Shown piece after piece: positions 53,208 to 63,148 of a stretch of DNA of 64,000 nt. Both the position numbers and the translations under genes were made by a program. The stretch is from Pseudomonas hamedanensis (GTDB taxonomy: Bacteria > Pseudomonadota > Gammaproteobacteria > Pseudomonadales > Pseudomonadaceae), in NCBI RefSeq assembly GCF_014268595.2, contig NZ_CP077091.1, positions 4,260,001 to 4,324,000 of the forward strand, written 5' to 3'. The notes beneath the pieces were generated by a model. That model ran no database searches, was not told the origin of the DNA, and saw only the letters and a program-made list of their open reading frames with translations. Each line of letters opens with the position of its first letter. Positions within the stretch are counted from its first letter, which is position 1.

Positions 53208-53633
53208 GTGAACCTAATTATGAAAATGCTGGCTGCACCAGCAACCGTACTGGCCCTGTGGGCTGTCAGCGCTCAAGCTGCGACGAATGACGACATTGCC
53301 AAACGCCTCGAGCCTGTCGGCCAGGTGTGTGTTCAGGGGCAGGAATGCAAGGGTATGGAAGTGGCCGCAACGGCTGGCGGCGGCGGTGGTGCGAAGGCAC
53401 CTAAAGACGTGATCGCCAAGCACTGCAACGCTTGCCACGGTACCGGCTTGCTGGGCGCGCCGAAAATCGGCGACAAGGCCGCCTGGAAAGAGCGCGCCGA
53501 CCATCAGGGCGGTCTGGACGGCATCCTCGCCAAAGCCATCACCGGGGTCAACGCCATGCCGCCTAAAGGCACCTGCGCCGATTGCTCCGATGAAGAGCTC
53601 AAGGGCGCGATCAAAGAGATGTCCGGTCTGTAA
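53208..53633 (+). CDS. Cytochrome c5
   Basis: 141 aa from GTG 53208 (GAGGG at 53196-53200, 7 bases away; the ATG at 53220 is too far). Signal peptide MNLIMKMLAAPATVLALWAV ending SAQA. One heme c site CNACHG, methionine ligand region NAMPPKG, and the extra cysteine pair of the c5 family (GTCADCSDEEL); also two cysteines in VGQVCVQGQECKG before a Gly/Ala linker. Periplasmic electron carrier. Equivalent to cycB of P. aeruginosa as I recall. Confidence 0.92.
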   Translation: MNLIMKMLAAPATVLALWAVSAQAATNDDIAKRLEPVGQVCVQGQECKGMEVAATAGGGGGAKAPKDVIAKHCNACHGTGLLGAPKIGDKAAWKERADHQGGLDGILAKAITGVNAMPPKGTCADCSDEELKGAIKEMSGL

Positions 53634-53650
53634 TCGGCGGCTATCTCGAC

Positions 53651-53677
53651 AAAAAACCGTCTTCGGACGGTTTTTTT
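53651..53677 (+). terminator. Rho-independent terminator with UUCG loop
   Basis: AAAAAACCGTC-TTCG-GACGGTTTTTTT at 53651-53677, with a UUCG tetraloop. Bidirectional by composition. Confidence 0.92.
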
Positions 53678-53769
53678 GTGCCTGCTATTTTGCGACCGGG
53701 CTGTTCTTTGCAGCAAACTAGCGGCAATCTCGGTCTACCCCTATCAACGGAACGGGCGGGAGGCTTCAG

Positions 53770-55692
53770 ATGGTGCAGTTGTGTTCGATCGAACAGGCCG
53801 TGGACGACGTGCTGGCGCGGTTGCCGGCGCATATCCACATGGGCCTGCCGCTGGGGCTGGGCAAACCCAATCACTTCGTCAACGCGCTGTACCGGCGGAT
53901 CAAAGACCTGCCCGAGCGGCAGCTGACGATCTACACCGCGCTGTGCCTCGGTCGGCCTGATCTGGGCGATGGCTTGCAGAAACGCTTGATCGAGCCCTTC
54001 GTCGAGCGCGTGTTCGGTGATTACCCAGAGTTCGATTTCCTCGCCGATCTGCACCGTGACAGCCTGCCTGCCAACATTCGCATCGAACAGTTCTTCCTGC
54101 AGCCCGGCAGCCTGCTCAACAGCGCGCCGGCCCAGCAGGATTACGTCAGCAGCAATTACAGCCACGCCGCGCGTGACATCAATGCCGCCGGGCTGAACCT
54201 GGTGGCTCAGCTGCTCGCCAGCAGCAGCGAGCATCCGGATCGCCTGAGCCTGAGCTGCAACCCCGACATCACCCTCGATCTGTTGCCGATGATCGCCAAG
54301 CGTCGTGAAGCAGGCGAGACCATCGTGCTGGTCGGTCAGGTGCACACCGAGCTGCCGTACATGCCCGGCGATGCCGAGGTCGACATCGACACCTTCGATC
54401 TGCTGATCGATGCAAAGGACAGCAGCACGCTGTTCTCCACGCCGAACATGCCGGTGGGGTTTCAGGATCATTTCATTGGTCTGCACGCCAGTACGCTGGT
54501 GCGCGACGGCGGCACATTGCAGATTGGCATCGGCTCGATGGGCGATGCGTTGACCGCCGCGTTGCTTGCCCGCCAAGCCGATAACGCCGGGTATCAGGCG
54601 TTGCTCGACGACATAAACCTCAGCCAGTGGGCGCAATTGATCCAGCGCGAGGGCGGCACCGCGCCCTTCGCCAAAGGCTTGTATGGCTGCAGCGAAATGT
54701 TCGTCAATGGCCTGCTGGTATTGGCGGATGCCGGGATCATTCGGCGCAAGGTCTACCCCGACGTGCCGACCCAAGAGCAGGCCAACGCCGGCACCCTCGA
54801 CGAAGCCGCACAGCCTGACGGTATTTGCGTGCACGGTGGCTTCTTTCTCGGCCCGCGCAGTTTCTATGAACGGCTGCGTGAGTTGCCGCAGAGCAAGCTG
54901 CGCGAATTCAACATGACCCGCATCAGCTACATCAACGAGCTGTACGGCCAGGAGCAACTCAAGCGCTTGCAGCGCATCGATGCGCGTTTCATCAACACCG
55001 TGTTCACCATGACCCTGCTCGGCGCCGGCGTAGCCGATCAGCTCGAAGACGGGCGCGTACTCAGCGGCGTCGGCGGACAATACAACTTCGTCGCCCAGGG
55101 CCATGCGCTGGAGGGCGCGCGGTCCATGCTGATCCTGCGCAGCTGGCGCGAATCGGGCGGCGACGTCAGTTCCAACATCGTCTGGGAATATGGCCACTGC
55201 ACGATTCCGCGGCATCTGCGTGACATCGTCGTCACCGAATACGGCATCGCCGACCTGCGCGGCAAGTCTGACTCGGCCGTGATCGAAGCACTGCTCAATA
55301 TCAGCGACTCACGCTTCCAGCCGGGACTGATCGAACAGGCGCAGAAAGTCGGCAAGCTGCCCAAGGACTTCCGCCTCGACCCGCGCTTCGCCGACAACAC
55401 ACCGCAACGTCTGCAAGCCATCGCCGCGCGGCATCCGAACCTGTTTCCAGAATATCCGCTGGGGTGTGATTTCACCGCGATTGAACGGGATCTGCTGCGG
55501 GCGTTGAACTGGTTGAAGAGCAAGTTCAAGCTGACCGAGATTCTGGAGCTGGGCAAGGCAGCGCTGGATGCGCCGGAGGCCTCGGCGTTTCCGGAACATC
55601 TTGAGCGGATGCAGCTTACAAATCCGGAAGGCTTGAAAGAAGAACTGTTCCAACGGCTTCTGCTCACTGGCCTGAAAGCCACCGCGCAATAA
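53770..55692 (+). CDS. Acetyl-CoA hydrolase/CoA-transferase family protein
   Basis: 640 aa. Residues about 1-200 form the N-terminal CoA-transferase half (IHMGLPLGLGKPNHFVNALY). Residues about 220-560 include DGGTLQIGIGSMGDALTAAL, RISYINELYG and SGVGGQYNFVAQGHALEGAR. The C-terminal acetyl-CoA hydrolase signature is IVVTEYGIADLRGKSDSAVI. Such enzymes hydrolyse acyl-CoA or move CoA between acids. Longer than typical about 500-residue members, because of an extended middle and a C-terminal tail (560-640). Acyl substrate unknown. Confidence 0.85.
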   Translation: MVQLCSIEQAVDDVLARLPAHIHMGLPLGLGKPNHFVNALYRRIKDLPERQLTIYTALCLGRPDLGDGLQKRLIEPFVERVFGDYPEFDFLADLHRDSLPANIRIEQFFLQPGSLLNSAPAQQDYVSSNYSHAARDINAAGLNLVAQLLASSSEHPDRLSLSCNPDITLDLLPMIAKRREAGETIVLVGQVHTELPYMPGDAEVDIDTFDLLIDAKDSSTLFSTPNMPVGFQDHFIGLHASTLVRDGGTLQIGIGSMGDALTAALLARQADNAGYQALLDDINLSQWAQLIQREGGTAPFAKGLYGCSEMFVNGLLVLADAGIIRRKVYPDVPTQEQANAGTLDEAAQPDGICVHGGFFLGPRSFYERLRELPQSKLREFNMTRISYINELYGQEQLKRLQRIDARFINTVFTMTLLGAGVADQLEDGRVLSGVGGQYNFVAQGHALEGARSMLILRSWRESGGDVSSNIVWEYGHCTIPRHLRDIVVTEYGIADLRGKSDSAVIEALLNISDSRFQPGLIEQAQKVGKLPKDFRLDPRFADNTPQRLQAIAARHPNLFPEYPLGCDFTAIERDLLRALNWLKSKFKLTEILELGKAALDAPEASAFPEHLERMQLTNPEGLKEELFQRLLLTGLKATAQ

Positions 55693-55711
55693 CTGACCAC
55701 CCCAGAGCCAG

Positions 55712-55801
55712 CTGTAGGAGTGAGCCTGCTCGCGATCGCGGTGCATCAGTCACCGAAATGATTGACTGACACTACGCTATCGCGAGCAGGCTCGCTCCCC
55801 C
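55712..55801. repeat. REP pair, left boundary of the accessory region
   Basis: CTGTAGGAGTGAGCCTGCTC opens it; the right arm reads CTATCGCGAGCAGGCTCGCT and ends in CCCCCA, so it has diverged slightly. It separates the conserved acetyl-CoA hydrolase gene from the AT-rich accessory genes. Confidence 0.8.
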
Positions 55802-55860
55802 ACGTCAAATACATACACGCGAATAGACAGGTTTGACGGTTACTCCAGGACTGAGAAAGT

Positions 55861-56742
55861 CTATATGGTAACCAGATGAACCGTCTCCGATAGCCAAGTG
55901 CACCCGCTGATACCTTCATTCAGTTGAGAATTAACTTTGTAATCAATAGCGCTTGAAATCGATTCGTTCACGCCAATGGCGAATTCCGTGAGCTTCAGTC
56001 CACGAGTGCCTGCGGCGAGATCAAGAAGTTTTAGGTGCTCCGCGTTATTTACTGAAAATGAGGTTAAGTTATTTTTCCTGACCGTAAGTAGTGCTCCCTC
56101 GCCTGATATCCGGTCGCTAAGCCATTTCAATGAAGTTTTTAAACCCTCAGGAAGTTCAACGTTGGGTTTTCGGAGTACGGTCAATATTCCCGAGATTTTC
56201 AGGGTCCCAGAAAACTCAAAAGGACACGGCTCCAGTGGGTTCATATGAGCATAATGAACTTCAAAAAATTCTGCGACAGATTGCACAAAGCTTCCGCGCA
56301 CATCCTCATCGAGCAGTGCATACGGCTGTGCACCGGGAAGAACGGACACGGTTGCATTTGATTCATTGCCAGACACCGAGAATGTCTGGTTTGAGTTGAG
56401 CATGTTCAATACTGATCGTTGCGCAGAGAGTGACTGCGCAAAATCGCTCTTGAGCAAAAGATCGAGGCTGTAAAGTGCAGCTTTTACCGAGGGCTCGAAC
56501 ACCTGCGTCGCGCAGAAAATGATTTTTTTGCACTCGGTTTCTTTTGCAATCTCAAAGGTCTTTTTTGCAGCTTCGTTACTGAAAGAAAAAACAATACTGT
56601 TTTTTGGGAATTCCTTTAGCTGAGAGATATTTGCCACGTTGAAGCCCATGCGTGCGCATTCTCTAAGGAAGTCATCCGAGTCAGCAATAATCGCAAAGCT
56701 TTGATCGTCAAAGAATGCCGAAATTCTATTTGATGGAGACAT
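55861..56742 (-). CDS. Unknown protein with aminopeptidase T (M29)-like C-terminus, partner of a small peptide gene
   Basis: 293 aa from ATG 56742, with a strong AGGAGG (56748-56753). Soluble, no signal peptide. Residues 1-115 look like an alpha/beta domain (SFAIIADSDDFLRECARMGF, NSIVFSFSNEAAKKTFEIAK). The segment RGSFVQSVAEFFEVHYAHMN and FEFSGTLKISGIL follow. The C-terminus reads LKLTEFAIGVNESISSAIDY, then SQLNEGISGCTWLSETVHL. The EFAIGVN and NEG...H pattern recalls COG2309/M29 aminopeptidases (EFGIGTN, then GTxHxAxG), but the last metal motif is cut short, so it is perhaps a non-catalytic relative. Clearly lower GC than neighbours. Second gene after the 33-aa peptide. Confidence 0.5.
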   Translation of the reverse strand: MSPSNRISAFFDDQSFAIIADSDDFLRECARMGFNVANISQLKEFPKNSIVFSFSNEAAKKTFEIAKETECKKIIFCATQVFEPSVKAALYSLDLLLKSDFAQSLSAQRSVLNMLNSNQTFSVSGNESNATVSVLPGAQPYALLDEDVRGSFVQSVAEFFEVHYAHMNPLEPCPFEFSGTLKISGILTVLRKPNVELPEGLKTSLKWLSDRISGEGALLTVRKNNLTSFSVNNAEHLKLLDLAAGTRGLKLTEFAIGVNESISSAIDYKVNSQLNEGISGCTWLSETVHLVTI

Positions 56743-56762
56743 AACCCCTCCTTGCTTGCGGT

Positions 56763-56786
56763 GCGCGGCAACGAAGGTTGCCGCGC
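56763..56786 (-). promoter_or_regulatory. Perfect hairpin between peptide gene and downstream gene
   Basis: GCGCGGCAAC (56763-56772), loop GAAG, GTTGCCGCGC (56777-56786). It lies 11 bases after the peptide stop and 20 bases before the 293-aa start, with no U run on the minus strand. It is GC-rich in an otherwise AT-rich stretch. Likely an attenuator or 3' stabiliser that lets the peptide be made in excess over the downstream protein. Confidence 0.6.
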
Positions 56787-56797
56787 GCTACCAGAGC

Positions 56798-56899
56798 TTA
56801 ATCGTCTGTATACGCCCAAGCCAGAGGTGCCCACCCAAAGTTGTTCGGGTCGGAAACGATACGATTAAGGTTTTCTTTGACGATTTGTTCAATTTTCAT
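56798..56899 (-). CDS. Small peptide gene (33 codons), candidate precursor peptide
   Basis: ATG at 56899, TAA at 56800-56798. AAGGA lies 8 bases before the ATG. Thirty-three residues: an amphipathic, charged first part (MKIEQIVKENLNRIV), a break at SDPNN, and an aromatic, uncharged tail FGWAPLAWAY ending TDD. That leader/core pattern is typical of ribosomally made, modified peptides. It has no cysteines, and the only serine and threonine are S16 and T31, so lanthionine chemistry is unlikely; Trp/Tyr modification or tail cleavage would be more likely. It is followed by a hairpin and the 293-aa gene on the same strand. Too short for standard gene calling. Confidence 0.6.
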   Translation of the reverse strand: MKIEQIVKENLNRIVSDPNNFGWAPLAWAYTDD

Positions 56900-57194
56900 T
56901 TTTATTTTCCTTTTGGATTCTGTTATTGGCTCCCTCTTGCGTGGGAGTGAGCGGATTAATGCACGGATACGTAATCGATTAAATAATTATTTGCTTGTTT
57001 TAAGAATCAATTCCTCTGTAGGTTTTCTTGGTTGTGTGGTTCGGTTATTTGAGGGGTTGACGTCTGTAGTCCTCTTCTGAAAGTTGTAAGTTTAGAATTG
57101 ATAGGTTGTGGCTGTACGCTCTGTCCGGTTAGGTTTTATTTATGGGCTTTGATTTTTTAATGGCTCATGCCAACCATAATTACAGGGGCAAACA

Positions 57195-58343
57195 GTGCAA
57201 ACATCAAAAAAATATCTGACAGACGCGTCTGTCCATCAAGCATTGCTCCTGACTGATTTGACCGAAAAAAACCAACCCGACCACGCGGTCCGATTGCTGC
57301 TGAATGAGGTTCTTGAAGGACTTGCAAAAAAGGGCTGGCCCCAAGCGCAATTGCAACTAGGACCGAGGATCGTGTCGGCGGAAGAAAACTACGGTTTGCT
57401 TGGCTACGACCCGGCGGAAATTACGCTCGGCAGTGAGCACACACGTTGGGTCGATGAGCACTCGCTGCTGCGAACACAGACCACCAGCCAAATCCCTGCA
57501 GCGCTTCAGCAGGCAGCGGAGCGTCGGCAGCCGGGGCAAACCGTCTTGCTGGCAGCGCCGGGAATAACGTTCAGGCGTGACAGTCGAGACCGGTGGCATT
57601 GCGCTGAGCCGCATCAAATGGATATTTGGCTACTCGGCGATCCCGATTTGGCCTCGCATGAGCATTTGTTGCGTCTTGTAGGCGATATTTTGCAGTCAGC
57701 CGTCCCCGACAGGTCCTGGGTCTATAGCGATAGCCCACATCACTACACCGAAGGTGGAATTGAGGTGAATGTGCTGAATGACAATGTACCTGTCGAGGTG
57801 CTGGAATGCGGCCGTATTGCAAAGACGTTGTTGCAGCGCTTGCAGATTGACCCGCTGCGTCACGGTGGCCTGGCCCTTGGGATGGGGCTGGATCGCCTGA
57901 CCATGTTGCGCAAAGGTATCCCGGATATTCGCTTGCTGCGTGATCCGAATGATCGGGTACGAGCGCAGATGCATGATTTGAATCCCTGGGCTGCGGTATC
58001 TCGTCTACCGTCGATCGCGCGTGATATTTCGTTGGCGGTATCGCCGGGATTGAGTGAAGAAGTACTGACCGAGCGGATGTTGCAGGCGGCAGGGGACTGC
58101 TCCCACTGGATTGAGGAGATGCGAATCAAGGGGCGGTGGCGGGGGGACGACCTGCCCGCGCAAGCGATTGAGCGACTCGGGATGCTGCCGGGTCAGGAAA
58201 ACGTGCTGTTGCATGTCGTGCTGCGTGATTGTTCCCGCTCAATTACTACCGGCGAGGCGAATGCCTTGTACGCGCAAATTCAGGCTGCAATGCATGAGGG
58301 GGTACCGGGAGCGGGGTACAGGATGGACTTGTCGAAGGCTTGA
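57195..58343 (+). CDS. Stand-alone phenylalanyl-tRNA synthetase-like protein (PheS core plus FDX-ACB)
   Basis: 382 aa from GTG 57195 (AGGGG at 57184-57188). Residues 55-255 align with the bacterial PheS catalytic core: LLRTQTTSQIPAAL (91-104), motif 2 region PGITFRRDSRDRWHC (122-136), EVNVLNDNVPVEVLECG (190-206) and motif 3 GLALGMGLDRLTMLRKGIPD (225-244). Residues 268-378 are an FDX-ACB anticodon-binding domain (SRLPSIARDISLAV) normally at the end of PheT. The single-chain layout is like mitochondrial PheRS. Pocket motifs differ from PheS: RTHTS is RTQTT, FHQMEG is PHQMDI, FPFTEP is HHYTEG. It lacks the PheS N-terminal coiled coil. Probably activates another amino acid, or is a resistance variant. 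Divergent from the peptide gene. Confidence 0.8.
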   Translation: MQTSKKYLTDASVHQALLLTDLTEKNQPDHAVRLLLNEVLEGLAKKGWPQAQLQLGPRIVSAEENYGLLGYDPAEITLGSEHTRWVDEHSLLRTQTTSQIPAALQQAAERRQPGQTVLLAAPGITFRRDSRDRWHCAEPHQMDIWLLGDPDLASHEHLLRLVGDILQSAVPDRSWVYSDSPHHYTEGGIEVNVLNDNVPVEVLECGRIAKTLLQRLQIDPLRHGGLALGMGLDRLTMLRKGIPDIRLLRDPNDRVRAQMHDLNPWAAVSRLPSIARDISLAVSPGLSEEVLTERMLQAAGDCSHWIEEMRIKGRWRGDDLPAQAIERLGMLPGQENVLLHVVLRDCSRSITTGEANALYAQIQAAMHEGVPGAGYRMDLSKA

Positions 58344-58350
58344 AACTGAA

Positions 58351-58443
58351 CTGTGGGAGCGGGCTTGCTTGCGAAAGCGCCGGATCAGCCAAAGATTATT
58401 TCGACTGACACTACGCTATCGCGAGCAGGCTCACTCCTACAGG
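58351..58443. repeat. Hybrid REP pair, right boundary of the accessory region
   Basis: The left arm is the GTGGGAGCGGGCTTGCTTGC variant and the right arm is the CTATCGCGAGCAGGCTCACT type, so the two arms come from different REP subfamilies. The inner text GACTGACACTACGCTATCGC is shared with the pair at 55712-55801. Confidence 0.75.
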
Positions 58444-58462
58444 GGGCTGCGGTGTGGCTGAA

Positions 58463-61103
<2,641 letters not shown>

Positions 61104-61366
61104 ACGAAGATTCGGGAGTCGTTGACGAAATGGGCCGGCATTTTAACAGGCTCAGCGAATTGTGCTGCTCTGTCCGACTTGTGACGTACCACGCGATTCA
61201 GATTTGCCGGTTTTGTTACTTTCACGCAGGATGCGCAAGGATTTTGCGGCTAATGTTCTCGTTCGTGACACAAAATAACGTTGTGATAACCGTTGTCATT
61301 GGTCATTGCCCAGCGCAACGGCATAATGCCCGCCGCCCACATCATTGCAGAGTCTAGGGAGTCAGC

Positions 61367-63040
61367 TTGTCTACGCCTGTCGAACCCTTGCGTTTGCTGC
61401 TACTGGCCGAAGAGCCAGCGTGGACAGCGTTATTGCGCGAGTGTCTGGCTCCGTTGGGGAGTGCGGCGGTGCTGATCAGCGCGCCGAGCTGGGAGTCGGT
61501 CAGCAGTCTGTTCGAAGACAATCGCCATGCGGTGTTATTGACCATCCCGGCGTTGCAACCGGCACCGGGCCGTTGCAGCCTGCCGACGGTATTGCTGCTG
61601 GATCACGAACCGGCCACGGCGCCAGACGGGGTCAGTGACTGGCTGGCGTTCGACGCGCTCGATGCCGGCATGCTGCGCCGTTGCCTGCGCCATGTGCGCG
61701 AGCGCGGCGTGCTGGAAAACACCTTGCAGCGTCTTGCCGAACAGGACCCGCTGACCGGCATCGCCAACCGCCAGGGCTTCCAGACCTTGCTGGCCGCCCG
61801 TCTCGCGGAAGGCGACGGGCGCGGTCTGGCCCTCGGGCATCTCGACCTGGATAACTTCCGTCACGCCAACGATGCCCTCGGCCATCAGGCGGGCGACCGG
61901 CTGATTCTGCAAGTCGTCGCCCGGCTGAAAAGCCAGCTGGAGGCCGGTGATCAACTGGCGCGCCTGGGCAGCGACGAGTTTGCCCTGCTAATTGACACCC
62001 GCCGCGCGCCGCAGCGGGCCGAATGGATGGCCGAGCGCATCACCGAGGCCTTGTCCGAACCGTATTGGGTCGATGGTGAAAGCCTGCTGATCGGCTCCAG
62101 CCTCGGCATCGCCCATGCCCGTGCGCAGGGCGGTGCCGATCCGCTGATGTGGCACGCGCATATCGCCATGCAGCAGGCCAAGAGCACGCAGGGTTGCACC
62201 TTTCATATCTTCAACGAACGCATCAACCGCAACGCGCGAAGCATGGCCGATCTGGAAAGCGAGCTGCGCCGGGCCTTGCGCCGTGATGAGCTGGAACTGC
62301 ACTACCAGCCACGCCTGAACCTTGCCGACGGTCAGATCGTCGGCCTCGAAGCCTTGGTGCGCTGGCGCCATGGCGAACGCGGTTTGCTGCCACCCAGCGA
62401 ATTCGTGCCGTTGGCCGAACAGAGCGGTTTGATCGTGCCGCTGGGGTATTGGGTGATTTCCCGGGCGCTGCGCGATATGCAGGATCTGCGCGAACGCGGC
62501 CTGCCCGCGCTGCACATGGCGATCAACCTGTCGTTCCGGCAGTTTCAGGACAGTCAGTTGCTGCCGACGCTCAGCCGACTGATTGCCGAGCGCGGTGTCG
62601 AGGCGCAGTGGCTGGAATTCGAACTCACCGAAACCGCCGTGATGCGCCGCAGCGACCTGGTCAAACAGACCATGGACGCCCTCGGCCGCCTTGGCGTGCG
62701 GTTCTCGCTGGACGATTTCGGCACCGGGTTTTCATCGTTCGTACACCTCAACAGCCTGCCGATCACCTTGCTGAAGATCGACAAGAGTTTTGTCGGTGGC
62801 ATGGAACAGCGCGAAGAGAACCGCAAGCTGGTACACGCGATGATCAACCTTGCGCACAACCTGCAACTGGAAGTAGTGGCCGAAGGCGTAGAGACGCCGG
62901 AGCAACTGGATCTGCTGCGCGGCTATGACTGCGATCAGGTGCAGGGATACCTGATCAGCCGGCCGTTGCCGTTGGCGGAGTTGGTGGAATACCTGACGTC
63001 GGGATCGAGCCAGCAGCCGGCTCTGGAGATCGTCGGCTGA
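61367..63040 (+). CDS. GGDEF/EAL c-di-GMP phosphodiesterase with degenerate GGDEF
   Basis: 557 aa from TTG 61367 (TAGGGAG just upstream). Residues 1-115: receiver-like N-terminus (LRLLLLAEEPAWTALLRECL). GGDEF domain about 125-285 with LGSDEF instead of GGDEF, so cyclase activity is doubtful. EAL domain about 300-545 with the full set of catalytic residues: GLEALVRWRHGERG, INLSFRQFQ, LEFELTETAV, SLDDFGTGFSSF, LLKIDKSFVGG, EVVAEGVET and VQGYLISRPL. Expected to hydrolyse c-di-GMP. Its place after rep matches P. aeruginosa ProE as I recall. Confidence 0.92.
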   Translation: MSTPVEPLRLLLLAEEPAWTALLRECLAPLGSAAVLISAPSWESVSSLFEDNRHAVLLTIPALQPAPGRCSLPTVLLLDHEPATAPDGVSDWLAFDALDAGMLRRCLRHVRERGVLENTLQRLAEQDPLTGIANRQGFQTLLAARLAEGDGRGLALGHLDLDNFRHANDALGHQAGDRLILQVVARLKSQLEAGDQLARLGSDEFALLIDTRRAPQRAEWMAERITEALSEPYWVDGESLLIGSSLGIAHARAQGGADPLMWHAHIAMQQAKSTQGCTFHIFNERINRNARSMADLESELRRALRRDELELHYQPRLNLADGQIVGLEALVRWRHGERGLLPPSEFVPLAEQSGLIVPLGYWVISRALRDMQDLRERGLPALHMAINLSFRQFQDSQLLPTLSRLIAERGVEAQWLEFELTETAVMRRSDLVKQTMDALGRLGVRFSLDDFGTGFSSFVHLNSLPITLLKIDKSFVGGMEQREENRKLVHAMINLAHNLQLEVVAEGVETPEQLDLLRGYDCDQVQGYLISRPLPLAELVEYLTSGSSQQPALEIVG

Positions 63041-63046
63041 ACACCA

Positions 63047-63145
63047 CCCCCTGTAGGAGTGAGCCTGCTCGCGATAGCTTTCCAACGGTCAACATTTGCA
63101 TTGACTGATACACCGCTATCGCGAGCAGGCTCACTCCTACAGGGG
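63047..63145. repeat. REP pair
   Basis: CCCCTGTAGGAGTGAGCCTG opens the element and its complement closes it. The inner spacer TTGCATTGACTGATACACCG resembles that of 17082-17178. Confidence 0.85.
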
Positions 63146-63148
63146 ATC

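Noticed and set aside
56841..57080. Plus-strand 79-codon frame over the peptide gene
   Set aside because: It is hydrophobic only because it reads opposite an AT-rich region. The minus-strand frame has a ribosome binding site and sits in operon context, so it was preferred.
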